DNA of 64,000 nt from Babesia bovis T2Bo. Its lineage: Eukaryota > Apicomplexa > Aconoidasida > Piroplasmida > Babesiidae. Below, piece by piece: positions 45,677 through 57,974 of the stretch (its first letter is position 1; each line of letters opens with the position of its first letter). Both the position numbers and the translations under genes were made by a program. The stretch covers positions 682,001 through 746,000 of the forward strand of contig NC_067396.1 of the NCBI RefSeq assembly GCF_000165395.2, in the 5' to 3' direction. A model generated the notes under the pieces. That model saw only the letters and a program-made list of their open reading frames with translations, did no database searches and was not told the DNA's origin.

Positions 45677-47175
45677 AAATAATTTAAAGGCAGATTCGGG
45701 TGTAAACTTCTGTGTGAGCGACTGGATTGATACCGGCTATAGATGCTATAGAAATTATATAACAACCAGTTCACCGAGGAATCTTGAATATCATGCAGTT
45801 ATTGATACTATACCGGCTCGATATGGCGTGGAAACGGTCGAGCCCGGTCTGTATGTACCATTGTTTGACTCAGAGAGGTATCTGGTGACCCAGTGAGTCT
45901 GGTCATCCGGCGCATCAAGAATCCCCGCAATGAGCATCTGAGAGCCATAGATGCATTCAAATAAGAGACAGAGAGCATCCTTGAGTCAGAATAATTGCGG
46001 AAAGTCTGGCACGACCCTGTACAATTATGCAGAGGTCATTATCGTTTGTGGCTTTCAAAATTACTACTCATCACAAAGCAATATCAGCATCCGCACACAC
46101 TTCTGTGTTGTAATATATTAAAGCAATTCACAGTGGTGTGTGTACCACTTCCCTAAGTTATATTGGACTCGTCCCATGCCGGGATGCCAATACAATTACT
46201 GGCGTTCAAATCTAGACACGCGTTAAAAGGGCAAATAGGTAGGTTTATATCCGTGTGGTTAACTTGGTTCTTATTCTGAGTGTGTAACTGGTTTATACTT
46301 GTTGTTCCCCCAAGGACCAATTGACGCGCAATGTATATCTTCCGTGTATCTACAACATTGTGGGCTTTATATATGTGTTGTGTTGCATTTTCTGTTGTAC
46401 TGGGTGGGCAATGTGCGTAATGTGTATGGTGGTAATTTCCTGCTTCCCCCTGCAGTTGAATGGTTATTCCTTCCCACACATTTTGTTACATGTACATTTT
46501 ATTATATTGCACATATGATTCAATGACCGTTGTCTATGTTCTAGTTAATGTATACACAGGTTTGGCCTTATTCCTAGGTCATTGGCGAGCCCTCAAAGTA
46601 GGATTCCTCGAAACTTATGTGGCCAAAGCGCCCAGAAAGCACTTGTGCTTTATCTAGACGTGTTTGTACATCGACTGTGGTGGTCTTTCATGAATAGGTG
46701 TATTTGACTACTAGGGCTATACTCCACTTGTGTCTAGGGATCTTTGCTCACTCGCACAGCTATTTGCATAGGTTATTTCAATGCAGCTGGTATAGCCTAT
46801 TCTGGAATCGACTGCACTTGCACTCAGTAGGTACATATCTGGAATCTAGGTTTACCCTTCCAACCTTTAAACCGGAAACCCGAAAAAGGGGCTTTATATA
46901 CATTAGCAAAAGGGATCATTGTATAGGCATTTAAACCGTAAGATACAGGAGTTGTGTTTGTACTAGACCCTATAGGAATATAGTCCGCTTGTACTTCATT
47001 ATCTCTGTATCGACGCGCCAATGAGCGCATGAATACCGTTCCAAAGTAAGAACGGGATTTTATATATACCGAAGGCGGTACGCTGCCTTCGGCAAATGCA
47101 GTTATTCATTAACGTAGCAATTCATTTAATCGCCGAAATAGGCAGGGACGTTTTCGATAGTTAAGCATCAGCAAT
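45677..47175. other. Long upstream region of the ApiAP2 gene
   Basis: About 1.5 kb with no convincing gene. ORFs at 45663-45896 (+), 46153-46479 (-) and 46299-46526 (+) show no motifs and overlap on both strands. The region probably contains the 5' UTR and promoter of the AP2 gene; regulator genes in these parasites often have long upstream regions. Confidence 0.4.
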
Positions 47176-48528
47176 ATGGATATGCGTCTGGAACAGGACC
47201 GCAATAACGTCGACCAAGTGGACGACCGCGGCACTAAAACTAGTTATACCGATCCGTTATCAATGAAGCAGAGTGCAAGCTCTTCGTGTACCACTCTGTG
47301 CGATAGCGGGGATGAAGGGCAACCAGGTCAAAACGGCCAGCAGATGGACATGATGCAACCGAGTTACCCGATGAACTACAATTATCCACCTGGTTATAAC
47401 AACTTCGACCTTACTTCGTTCATCAATAATTCGTTCAACAAGAAGCACACAAATGTAATCTCGGGCGTTAAGTTCCAACCGTCAGATAACCGATGGATTG
47501 CAAGGTGGACTACTGCCGATGGCAAACGCGCTTGCAAAAGCTTCTCGGTGAATATTTACGGGTTTGAGCAGGCTAGGGCCCTGGCTATAGAGGCACGGCA
47601 AAAGGGCGTCAGTTTATCAGGCCGTTCCTTCTGCAACAGGGAACGGCAACATGCAATGCGCTCTGGTGTTGGGATTATTGGAATCCGCTTTGACAAAACC
47701 CAGGCGCGCTGGGTGTCGTCATATTACGAAGGCGGTAAGCGCAAGTTCAGGTACTTTACCGTTAAGGACTACGGGTACGAGCAGGCAAAGCAGCACGCAA
47801 TCCTCTGGAAAACATGCAACGACGAGCGGCTTATCCGTAACCGTGCTCAAGCTAATAAGGTCATGGACCTTAAAATGCTAGAGCACGGTATGGACCAGGG
47901 TGTCCAGCAGAACCCCTGGTGCGTGCAACCATACCAACAGCCTTATATGGGATATTACCAACCACAGGCCATGGAGTACTGCAACCCCCAAAATGACTGC
48001 ATCAACCAATATGACCAGCAGCATATGCAGCAAGCCATGATGCACTACAAGGCGCCTGCGATGCCGGGGCAGCAATCTGTAGAAGCAAGGAGCCCAAGCC
48101 TCAGTACCAATGCTAGTGTCTCGGGATACAACGACCTCGGGGACCAAATGTGCTACAACTACCAAAGTGACTTTCAGTACCAATTAATGCAGCCTCAGTA
48201 CCAGTATGAGCAGCAGCCAATGCAGTACATGGGCGACGAGATTGAGCAGTACGTCCCGGAAAACGAGCAGGAAGAGGACACGTGCTCCGTATCAGGCGTA
48301 ACCTTCGACCGAAAGAATAGGCGTTGGGGAGCTAGGTGGACCACTGCCGATGGCAGACGTGCCGGGCGGTACTTCCCAGTTAGACAGTACGGTTTCAACG
48401 AAGCAAAGCGGCTGGCGGTAATATGCCGCCTACAGGCTATAGAAGAGAGTCGTACCGGGGAACCCATGTCGCCCATCGACCTCAATATGCAGCAGAGCTG
48501 CGGCGAACTTATTAACGAACAGTTTTAA
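47176..48528 (+). CDS. ApiAP2 transcription factor with three AP2 domains
   Basis: Single-exon protein of 450 residues. The three AP2 domains begin near residues 94, 157 and 372: [40 protein letters not shown] and [20 protein letters not shown], each ending with a helix ([39 protein letters not shown]). The first and third domains are most alike, sharing the RWTTADG.RA core, so one may be a duplicate of the other. Linkers are Gln/Tyr/Met-rich ([10 protein letters not shown] and similar). Expected to bind DNA and control stage-specific transcription; target motif unknown. Only 60 bp precede the next gene. Confidence 0.93.
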   Translation: MDMRLEQDRNNVDQVDDRGTKTSYTDPLSMKQSASSSCTTLCDSGDEGQPGQNGQQMDMMQPSYPMNYNYPPGYNNFDLTSFINNSFNKKHTNVISGVKFQPSDNRWIARWTTADGKRACKSFSVNIYGFEQARALAIEARQKGVSLSGRSFCNRERQHAMRSGVGIIGIRFDKTQARWVSSYYEGGKRKFRYFTVKDYGYEQAKQHAILWKTCNDERLIRNRAQANKVMDLKMLEHGMDQGVQQNPWCVQPYQQPYMGYYQPQAMEYCNPQNDCINQYDQQHMQQAMMHYKAPAMPGQQSVEARSPSLSTNASVSGYNDLGDQMCYNYQSDFQYQLMQPQYQYEQQPMQYMGDEIEQYVPENEQEEDTCSVSGVTFDRKNRRWGARWTTADGRRAGRYFPVRQYGFNEAKRLAVICRLQAIEESRTGEPMSPIDLNMQQSCGELINEQF

Positions 48529-48588
48529 TAGTCCCAACCTCGATGCCCTACAGATATAGAATCTAGGCGGCACCACCACTTTATTCAA

Positions 48589-49291
48589 ATGCGCAGCTTA
48601 GCGTGGCTTCTATTCGCATGCCTTATAGGTGTTGCAACGCCATTTCAGGCGGGCAACGGCCGCCAGGGAGCTGGTAATGCACCCATGCTCGCGCGACGTG
48701 ACCAGGCGTTACAGGCATATAGGCGCAAAAACAACTCGATTTTCAACAGAATCACAGAATCTGTTAACTCTATCGCTGAAAGCATCAATCAAACTGTACC
48801 GGGAGGTATAGCTACTGCAGTCACGGTGCCAATAGTCACCGTAGCAGCTGCAGTTACCATCAGGAGTAAGTTCTCACACACACACACCTTCCACCAAAAA
48901 CACCCACGGAGCCTTATGCGCTGCCATTACCTAGTCCCGATAGTGTTAAATCATGTGTTAAATCACGTGGACACTGGTGTCTAATGCGGGATACAACGGC
49001 TCCTGGAGGAATCCAGTGGTAACAGCTAAAGTGATGTGATACGTGCTATATATTAAACCACGTCAATAACAATGTTCAGGCCTGCTCGCACCAGCCAAGC
49101 CAAAAGCTGCAGCGCCGGCACTGAATAGGTACCAGTGCACGGGATGTGGATTCACCATATTCCCAGCCAAAAATAGGGAGGAAAGGTTCTTTTCATCGGT
49201 GAGTGTAGCCACCACAGCGTAATGACGCACGCAGAGTTTCACGTGCCCAAACTGCGGAGCAGCCAAGAACAAATTTGTAGAACGGCACTAA
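48589..49291 (+). CDS. Rubredoxin-like membrane protein, apicoplast-type leader
   Basis: Three exons. Exon 1 starts [20 protein letters not shown], a signal peptide, then a basic Gln/Arg-rich linker and a hydrophobic helix ([18 protein letters not shown]). An intron with donor GTAAGTTC and acceptor TTCAG leads to [21 protein letters not shown] second intron (GTGAGT...CGCAG) leads to [18 protein letters not shown]. The joined protein holds [15 protein letters not shown] and [11 protein letters not shown], the two knuckles of a rubredoxin-type iron site, as in plastid rubredoxins. The stop codon TAA (49289-49291) overlaps the stop of the convergent RNR gene. Apicoplast location is inferred from the leader. 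Confidence 0.7.
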
Positions 49292-51804
49292 CCCGAGCAC
49301 ATTACGCAGGGCTCGTTGGAGTTGGGGTCAGTACGCAGGCGGCATACAGCGTAGCCGGATGGATCTTCTGTCGATACCGGCGAGCCCTCAGTAGTAGACA
49401 CGCCATCGGTAGCCTTAGCACGCTGCTGCTGGCTGGTAGCCTTGGCCATCTGACTCACACTCGTGTCAACAGTGAATTTAATAGCGTCAGTAGCAGCCTG
49501 TGTGCGTAAGTAGTAGGTACCGGTCTTCAGACCCTTCTTCCAGCCATAGAAGTGCATACTGGTCAGCTTGCCGAAAGTAGGCTGGTCAAGGTAGATATTG
49601 AGCGATTGTGACTGATCAATGAAAATACCACGGTCCGCAGCCATGTCGATAATGCTCTTCTGCTTAATTTCCCAAACGGTCTTGTAAAGGTCCTTGATGT
49701 GCTGAGGGATACCCTCAATGTGACGAAGCGACCCGTTGTAAGCAATCAACTTCTCCTTCATAGCGTCATCCCAAAGGCCAAGGTCTACCAGATCACGCAG
49801 TAAATGAGGGTTGACCACAAAGAATTCACCACTCAGCACGCGGCGGTAGTAGATATTGCTGGTGTAGGGCTCGAACGACTCGTTGTTGCCCAGAATCTGT
49901 GATGTGGATGCTGTTGGCATGGGCGCCAGGAATAGCGAGTTGCGTAACCCGTGTTTGGCCATACGCTGCTTGAGGCCATCCCAGTCCCATAACTTGTTGT
50001 CAACAGTTGCACCCCAAAGGTCAAACTGAAGCTTACCCTGGGACGCTGGTGACCCTGGGTAACTCTCGTAAGTACCATACTTCTCAGCCAGTGAAATTGA
50101 TTCATCCAAACACCCGTAGTATATAGTCTCAAATATACGACGGTTCAGCTCCTTAGCCTCCTCGGACTCAAATGGATAACGCATCAACATGAAGGTATCA
50201 GCGAGACCCTGAACGCCGACACCAATGGGCCTGTGGCGGTGATTTGATACCTTGGCCTCAGGAACGGGGTAGTAGTTACGATCAATGACCTTGTTCAGGT
50301 TGTAGGTAATCACACGAGCAACGTCGTACAGCTTCTTGAAGTCGTAGGTCTTGTTCTCCTTGTCCACATACATGGGAAGTGCAATTGATGCCAAGTTACA
50401 TACAGCAACCTCCTCGGGAGATGTGTACTGAACAATCTCGCAACACAGGTTAGAGGATTTAATAGTACCCAGATTCTGCTGGTTCGACTTGGCATTGCAA
50501 GCATCCTTATAGAGCATAAACGGGTTGCCAGTCTCTATCTGACTTTGCAATATGGCAAACCACAGGGTCTGTGCTGGGATAGTCTTACGACCAAGACCCT
50601 CCATCTCGTATTTGGTGTATAGGGCCTCGAACTCATCACCCCAAACATCATATAAGCCACGGCACTCATCGGGACACATCAGTGTCCAGTCACCGTTGGA
50701 CTCAACACGCTTCATAAACAGGTCAGGAATCCACAAAGCATAGAACAAATCACGGGCGCGAGCTTCCTCAGCACCGTGGTTCTTGCGCAAGTCCAGAAAG
50801 TCCATAATGTCAGCATGCCATGGCTCAAGGTAGATGGCAAAGGAACCTTTACGCTTGCCACCACCCTGGTCAACATAACGAGCAGTGGAGTTGAATATAC
50901 GTAACATTGGGACTAGACCGTTGCTCTTGCCGTTGGTACCACGAATGTAAGCGCCACTGGCCCTGATCTTGTGACAAGCAAGGCCAATACCACCAGCACA
51001 CTTGCTAATGAAGGCACACTGGGTCAAAGTCTCGAAAATACCAGCCAAGGAGTCATCCTTCATGTCCAGTAAGAAACAACTGGACATCTGAGGTCGAGGA
51101 GTACCGGAGAAGAACAAGGTGGGAGTCGCATGAGTGAAGTACTTCTGACTCATCAAGTGGTAGGTCTGAATGGTACGCTCAATGTCACCAGTGTGGATAC
51201 CAGCAGATACACGCATTAACATGTGTTGAGGACGCTCCACTATCTTGTCATTTATACGAAGTAAATAGGAACGCTCCAAAGTCTTCAAACCAAAGTAGTC
51301 GTACTGAAAGTCACGGGAATAGTCAATCTCAGCGTTTATACGATCGATGTTTGCCATTATAAAATCGTAAACCTCTTCACTAATCAACGAAGCATTGCTG
51401 TCGTAAATATACTTGTACTTGAACAAAGCAGTAATCACATCAGCATAGTTATCCAAAGTGTTCTTGTGCAAGTTGTCAACCACAATACGAGCCGCAAGCT
51501 TGGAGTAATCGGGATGTGTAGCAGCCATGTAAGCACATGTTTGAGCAGCCAACTCATCAAGCTGGGATGTACGAATACCAGAATACATACCGTTGATCAC
51601 GCTTTGGGTCACACGAGGAGCGTCGACCAAGCTGTGAAGGCCAAACGACAATTTGCGAATGCGCTCCAAAATGCGATCAAAGTGCACCTCCTCACTCTCA
51701 CCCTTGCGATTGATTACAAACATCGCCTTAGGAGCTAATTCAGTGGAATGGGCCTCCTCAAAGGCATCAGGAGATGATGGAGGAACAACATCACCGGAGT
51801 CCAT
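49288..51804 (-). CDS. RNR1: Ribonucleoside-diphosphate reductase large subunit (class Ia)
   Basis: Makes deoxyribonucleotides for DNA synthesis. Single exon of about 838 residues from ATG 51804 (an upstream TTG adds ten residues and is not used). The ATP-cone is at [20 protein letters not shown]. The active-site segments are [24 protein letters not shown]-type [20 protein letters not shown] (with N, C, E), and [20 protein letters not shown]. The C-terminal redox pair is PCVMCSG. Full length for the eukaryotic family, with no insertions. Needs a small R2 subunit encoded elsewhere. Confidence 0.97.
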   Translation of the reverse strand: MDSGDVVPPSSPDAFEEAHSTELAPKAMFVINRKGESEEVHFDRILERIRKLSFGLHSLVDAPRVTQSVINGMYSGIRTSQLDELAAQTCAYMAATHPDYSKLAARIVVDNLHKNTLDNYADVITALFKYKYIYDSNASLISEEVYDFIMANIDRINAEIDYSRDFQYDYFGLKTLERSYLLRINDKIVERPQHMLMRVSAGIHTGDIERTIQTYHLMSQKYFTHATPTLFFSGTPRPQMSSCFLLDMKDDSLAGIFETLTQCAFISKCAGGIGLACHKIRASGAYIRGTNGKSNGLVPMLRIFNSTARYVDQGGGKRKGSFAIYLEPWHADIMDFLDLRKNHGAEEARARDLFYALWIPDLFMKRVESNGDWTLMCPDECRGLYDVWGDEFEALYTKYEMEGLGRKTIPAQTLWFAILQSQIETGNPFMLYKDACNAKSNQQNLGTIKSSNLCCEIVQYTSPEEVAVCNLASIALPMYVDKENKTYDFKKLYDVARVITYNLNKVIDRNYYPVPEAKVSNHRHRPIGVGVQGLADTFMLMRYPFESEEAKELNRRIFETIYYGCLDESISLAEKYGTYESYPGSPASQGKLQFDLWGATVDNKLWDWDGLKQRMAKHGLRNSLFLAPMPTASTSQILGNNESFEPYTSNIYYRRVLSGEFFVVNPHLLRDLVDLGLWDDAMKEKLIAYNGSLRHIEGIPQHIKDLYKTVWEIKQKSIIDMAADRGIFIDQSQSLNIYLDQPTFGKLTSMHFYGWKKGLKTGTYYLRTQAATDAIKFTVDTSVSQMAKATSQQQRAKATDGVSTTEGSPVSTEDPSGYAVCRLRTDPNSNEPCVMCSG

Positions 51805-52554
51805 CTTGACAAAAGCAATATGGAAGATATTCAACGAAGAAACTAGTGAGTTGTAAACAGGAATGCTATAAACAAGCCGGATATCAACGGGCTGTTATTC
51901 ACGTGATTTATTTGCGATTGGGTCAGATTAAAAGCATAGTCTAAACGAAGTTAATACGACTGGCATATAATAGAAGAACTGAATAAACAGTAGACAAAAT
52001 GGAATCGGAATAAAAGAAATAGGAAATAGTCACGACACACGGTATATCAACCCGTGTGTAACATGCCGAACAGGAGGGTTATACGTCGTTGTAGGGTAAA
52101 GAAGATGCAGGAATAAGAAGGTGGAAAATATACTACGGATTGACAGCGCTTTCATCGAGAGTTACAATGCCCGTGACAATGAGCAGAGTTAGTAGCTAAA
52201 GAACCCTTATACACTAGACAGTGTCTATCACGGCTCTACACACACTAAAGCGTTGCAATAAAACAACACACCCCGGGGATATATTGCTACTAGGGCTTCT
52301 AGTTTATATTTTATATAGTATAACTGTACCGGAACGGTGTATTCATTGATGTGTGTGGCGCAGTGGACGCGCCTTGAAGAGGCAACATTCACTAGCTGAT
52401 CATCAACAATAAGTACAATTTATAATAAATAAGTATATAAAACCCCCTTGTGCCACTGTCACGTGCAGAAATTTCGCGGGACACATTGAACGTAGAGTCC
52501 TGAGAAACCTAGATTTACACAAACAATAGCCATTTAAATCCAGACGATGAAGCG
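51805..52554. other. Divergent promoter region
   Basis: About 750 bp between the RNR start (-) and a large plus-strand gene. Contains a perfect 8-bp inverted repeat at 52035-52059. No ORF recognised. Confidence 0.45.
52035..52059. repeat. Short inverted repeat upstream of RNR
   Basis: ACACACGG at 52035-52042 and CCGTGTGT at 52052-52059 are perfect reverse complements with a 9-bp spacer. It lies about 230 bp upstream of the RNR start codon and could be a dimeric factor site or a hairpin in a 5' leader. Chance occurrence is possible. Confidence 0.45.
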
Positions 52555-55500
52555 ATGGGAGGAAGGCTGTCTACAAAACGTAGCTCATCGCGGAAATGCA
52601 GCGGTAAGGCGTCGATATTCGAACTGTTACTGCAACTGACAAAATTAGAAGTCACGGATACTGACAGCAGCGAACTTGACGAATGGATGCAGCAGCTGTT
52701 CGTGACATCAATAGATGACGTGTCGTACGACGCTATCGAGACATATTTCAAAAACTTTGTCTTTTACAATCTGTTGCAGGCGAATCTCTCCCATGGGCAT
52801 ATCGCCAAGTACTGGGAGCGGTACGCGTTGTTCCTGAGGTATATCATGGATAAAGATAGGGCAACCACTTTGAGGGAGTTTGATTTAAACGATGGCGACC
52901 CAATTAAAACTTTACTAACCGAGGAGAGTGTCGACGATGGATCGAATAAACCTTCCACAGAAGAGCCGCCAGTGAAGCAAGATATTAGTTGTCCTACTAA
53001 TCCACACAATAGTGGATCTAGACCTTCCACGGGAAATAACGATCCAAATGCAGAAAGTTTATATATGGCCTTTGGGCTTGACGATGAACCAGGTGGTAGA
53101 CAAATGGGACTTGGTAGGCGATTAATGGCTAAAGCGAGAGCATTAGAAATGGAAGAAGCGAGAAACCGCATGATTACATCACAGGAATCAGTAACAAGTG
53201 AATTGTGTGATATGGTAGTAAACGAACCCTTGGGGGAGAACGTAACGGAAATATATGAAAAACTAAGGAGTGGAAAGGGCGATACAACAAAGTACCTCAC
53301 GCCGTTCGTAATATCAAAAATATTCATGAAGTGCCTGGTGGACTCACTGAATGCAGTGGAGTTACTCTTCCACATGGATTACTTGTCATACTACCTGGAG
53401 TGGACCACCAAGCCCATATACAAACTTAATGCAGACGATGGCATCTCACTTGTAAAGGGGGATGTAACAAACCGATCAGATGGATCTAATAATGAAGTTA
53501 ACACGGGACAGAATAGTGATTTGAATGAAGAGGGCCCCGACGACATAGACGAAAACCCATGTGTAACCGATAATGTAGTTAAGGAGATTAAAAAATTAGT
53601 CAAATTGCGCAGTGCCAATGAAACAGTGCCCATTACAGCAGTTATTAGAATGGAGGCACCACTGATATTACTAGAAGAGGCTATTACCAGTGCTGCTGCA
53701 GAAGCATGGTCCAGTCCAACACTGGAAGCAATGAAAAGAGGATATTGCTTCATAGACCACAAAATGCGCATATTCTCACTTAAGAGCATTGAAAATATAC
53801 TCAAAAATACAAATGAAGTAGTGGAGTTTATGGTTATACCCTTCTGCACGATTAACTATGGAGGCGCAAACGTATCCTCCAATCTACAGAATCTTACCAC
53901 CACACTCATTGAATATGTAACGGCAAACATAATCCCACATACCAATGCGCACGATACGTTTATCAAGGCAACGCAGTCCATGGCAGCGGATCTACTGACT
54001 ATATTGCTATCCACGATTGTCATGACGCCATACATATGCACTTTTGCAACGAGTAACCAGGATTTTACATATCCAACGTCATTCACGTGGATAACGAGGA
54101 TACATAAAAGAACTAAAGCAGTGGCGCCATACTACTACATACACATGGAGTGCCTGAGGCAGCAGATGATAGAAAATCCCGAAAAGTTGAGCGTTAAACA
54201 GTTACAGCATGTGGTGGACTACTACAACAAGAAGCATGCGCCCATGGCGTACTGGATGCTGGAATCAATGCGCCATAAAATAGGTAGATCACATTTCATG
54301 GCACTGATACAATGCCTAATAAGGTTGTTCTCAACCACGACGCACCATACCGGGCACAAGCGGCATTTGAATAACCTAAGAAATCATGCGGTTATGTATA
54401 TACTGTTGCTAGTTAATGCTGAAGAAAGGGATCAGGTAATATTTCTAGATGAACAGGGTAAACCAAAGGAAAGCTCAAGCAGTAGCGACGCATCGGATTA
54501 CGATGGAGCTGAAGTGGAGGCAATCATGCGCAGAGCACGGCTATTGATACCGTATAACTTGCAGGATCAGTTTACCAAGCAGAAGACGTGGTCATTTAAA
54601 TGGGTTTGTGATGTGGTACTCCCAAGCCAAATGGCAGCATTGGCCAAGGCAATGCAGAACATGCCGCCGACCAAAATATGCAACAACGAACTGTGGCTCA
54701 TGCTAGTGGAACTGCTAATGAACGATAGTAACTTCAAGTTCACCTTCTACGCAAAGCCAGCGGCGTTCATAAAGGAATTGATGGCCTCAATCAAGACCAT
54801 ATGCATATTACCCAAGGAGCATGGTAAACATGATCCAGAAAGGAAATCTAGGAGTAAGAGTAATACCATCCCAACAACGGCTTCGCCATATATAAGGACT
54901 GCAATTAAACTACTCACGCATTACGTCGTCCACCAAAAGGTAGTTCCATATCTAGTAGCTTCATGATACCCAGGAAAACTACCTGGAAGAATGCAATGTA
55001 GAAGTCGAGAAGATAGTAAACATGACGATCGTAGTGATGCAATGGTATGTTGGCATTGCGTAACCCACAAAACACCTAGGAACCATCAAACTCAAAAGGA
55101 TGTGCACCTCCTACACGCAATATACAAACTTGCAAATGAGCTTGCGTGGACGCCAACGATACTGTCGAAGTATGTAGATTAACATGGAATTATACAAATC
55201 CCAGGTCGACGTCAGAGAAGCTACTACACGTGTTCGCCAGCTGGATAGATCAAGCAAAAATCGCCATGAAGGAATTCCACGAATCAGAAATCATGGACCA
55301 CACGGGCGCGGAAGATGTACTGGTAAGTATTACTCCAAATGAGTTATATTGCATAGATGCTACTGGAAATGATGGGAGTGGCACTCAATTTTGTAAAAGG
55401 GGGACTCTCACCAGAATCAATAGTGAAAAACCTTAACATCGTACAAAGCGTGCTGGACCACTGCAACGTGGAAATCATTGAGGAATTGCATATGGATGTG

Positions 55501-55961
55501 AAAAATGCACTGATAGATTGCAGAAGTATAGAAGAAGCCGCAGAGTTAAGGACGGTCATCGATATGCCAGACGTGGAAGCAATGAAGGAACATACGCTCA
55601 AGCTGCTGGAGTTCGTAGCACTCATACTACGTACATTCATGGGATACAAGATGAATAAAATGTACGAATTTGATAACACCAAAGTAGGTCCCATCTAGCA
55701 CGACTTAACCTAATGCAGCCTGGATATGGACACCATAGTGTTACGTTGGCGATATCAGACCTGATACGCGAAATCAACGAGGAGACTTTACGAACGAAAA
55801 CAGCATTGGCACTGGCTATATGCATGCCCATAGATGCAGTGGAACCGCCTAAATCGACACCCAAGGATATAATGCACTACCATATGGCACAAACATGGAT
55901 TGCAGCATACAGGGCACAGCACCAGTATACACTGTGGTCATATAAAACAGAAACTAAATGA
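52555..55961 (+). CDS. Large helical protein with N-myristoylation-type start
   Basis: About 1060 residues over six exons. The first exon (to about 54933) starts MGGRLSTKRSSSRKCSG: Gly2 and Ser6 fit the N-myristoylation pattern, with a nearby Cys for palmitoylation. A disordered acidic segment (residues 120-180) follows, then helical HEAT-like runs such as LSVKQLQHVVDYYNKKHAPM and ICNNELWLMLVELLMNDSNF. A 34-nt intron (GTAGTT...CCCAG) removes an apparent stop and joins to ENYLEECNVEVEKIVNM. Later exons give KDVHLLHAIYKLANELAWTP, SEKLLHVFASWIDQAKIAMK and LEMMGVALNFVKGGLSPESI, ending YTLWSYKTETK. Family not recognised. Confidence 0.7.
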
Positions 55962-56122
55962 TTATAGCCATATTTATAGCGCGGGCGTAGGGTATATGAG
56001 ACATTTTCCTAACGATACACTCTGGATTACTTCGGTGCCATCCACTCTATGCATTGGAACTCATAGCACCTTGAAGTAACGCTATAACGAATAAGCTAGT
56101 TCTTTTGGTAATGACACCAACT

Positions 56123-57974
56123 CAACCTATACGTTTTACATATAGCTTGTGGGAGTTGTCGTCCCCCTGAAGATGTAACTGGTGCTGCTTGCCCATGAGG
56201 TAGAACAAGTGGCCGTCACGTATGCCCACCTTGTTGTATGCCTGGAGCTTTAAGTAGATACCAGAACTAAACTTACCTGTGTAAGATTGATAATTGCAAC
56301 GTGATTCATAGAACCGATGCGGTCCTTAAAGTATGGAATGAAGACCTTGTAAAAATTCTCATTACGATAGCCTAAGTACGCAATAGAACGAATGCAAGAG
56401 GTAAGTTCCAGCAAGTCAAAACTATGGCAACATGTTGAAAGTATACACGTAAGTACCTGTGGACACGCTCACAAACGGTTGTACAGCAGGACTCCAACAT
56501 AGAAGGCTGTACATGACCCGTAGCACCGTGAATCTCAGATAATGGCTTCTCTAACCACCTAGGGCCCTTGAATACACTACGAATAGCAACCCTGCCACGT
56601 CGACCAGTTGACTTTATAACATCCCGAGTTAATTTCACAAAGTCCTTTAGGAATAGACATAACATTGAATTAGTGGCAATGCCATCTAGATATGACTGGA
56701 AAAATCTACGAGTTATAGCCTCTAGCACACTCTCGTCAGCCCTGATCTTGGCCACAGCCAATATCGTAACGGCACTACGTAACTGTAGAATATGTGCAAT
56801 ACGAAATCAAAAGTACCTGTTCAACGTCAAAATGGTCAATTGATATAGGGACGTAACAGTGCTTATAGGCACTGTTAGCAAGTCGGCGGCAAAATGGCTC
56901 GACGTAGTGAAGATTCAAGTAAAACATAGAGTCCAAGATATAGAGTATCTGGCCGTCGGTGTATAACTGGTCTCTATGACCAGTAAATAGAACCGGCTCT
57001 AAAGGAGGATCAATACTGTCCATCTGTAGGCATGGCAATACATTGCAAATTACACCGGAAGGTTCACAAAGTCCATGGGAACCAATACCAAGGATGTGAT
57101 TGGAATCCCCTGGGATTGGTGTAACCAAGTATTTGCCAGTGTCACGACCCTCTAATATAACACGAAGTTCCTCTGCAATGTGCCTGAAAAAAGTAATGTG
57201 CTCATGCCTCATGAGAGCATATGCACGAACAAGCTTGGTCTTGTGGTAAGGCGATAAAAGTCCCATTGCAATACGATTGTGCAATAACCTGCCAGCATTA
57301 ACAACAGTGGAAACGTTCCTGATCCCAAGTTGGCCCATTAAGTACAAAGTAGTTATAAGCGCATCAACAGGTATGTCATTGGCAAACTCGCCAATTAAAT
57401 CGAAGTCGTGCGATGCAAGGTGCTTACCAGCACCGGCATGAACGAGATATTGTAATAACCCATTGAGAACATCTAAGCGGTTGGGAACCAGATAGTGACC
57501 GCTGTTCTTGATGTAACGCTCAAATAGAGTTGCCATACCATCGCAAGTGGTGCCATGTTGCATTAAGAATGATGATATATGCTGTAAACTGGTAATGTCC
57601 CAACCCGTGTGATCGTGACGTTCGTTGGTATTAGTGCCATCACCAAGCCAGTTTTTAATACGTTCCTCAAGACCAGAAACATATTGATGAATAAAGGATC
57701 CTTGCAGTGCACTAGAGCGACCTAGTCGAGTTAAAATAGCAGCCTCCTCCTTCAGTGAAAGTTTGTTCCGTAAGATTGAATTTGCGATATCTACAGCCTC
57801 CACTTGGTGGGAGTCGCTGTCTCCAGAATTACGATTTTCAAGCGAGGTTGCCCGTTCAGTCTCTGGTGCCTTCAAGGTTGATAAGTGACGAACTCGGTAA
57901 CGGAAGTTGATTATACAGCACCTTGGCAAACCATGTTGCATCATAGCATAAACACGCCGCATAGACAGTGACAT
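56123..57974 (-). CDS. Mitochondrial-type helical-repeat protein
   Basis: About 560 residues. The N-terminus MSLSMRRVYAMMQHGLPRCC and INFRYRVRHLSTLKAPE is Arg-rich and acid-free, a good mitochondrial presequence. The rest is degenerate helical pairs (LVPNRLDVLNGLLQYLVHAG, PVDALITTLYLMGQLGIRNV, LSPYHKTKLVRAYALMRHEH), then exons with LRSAVTILAVAKIRADESVL and LCLFLKDFVKLTRDVIKS, and the last HLQGDDNSHKLYVKRIG ending at TGA 56123-56125. It resembles apicomplexan RAP or heptatricopeptide RNA-binding proteins, but no RAP domain is visible. At least four exons. Confidence 0.62.

Noticed and set aside
45663..45896. 77-codon plus-strand ORF
   Set aside because: Overlaps the small 57-residue ORF in another frame, lacks motifs and a supporting splice pattern.
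52764..53375. 203-codon minus-strand ORF
   Set aside because: Antisense to the first exon of the large helical protein gene, which has a better start and continues by splicing.
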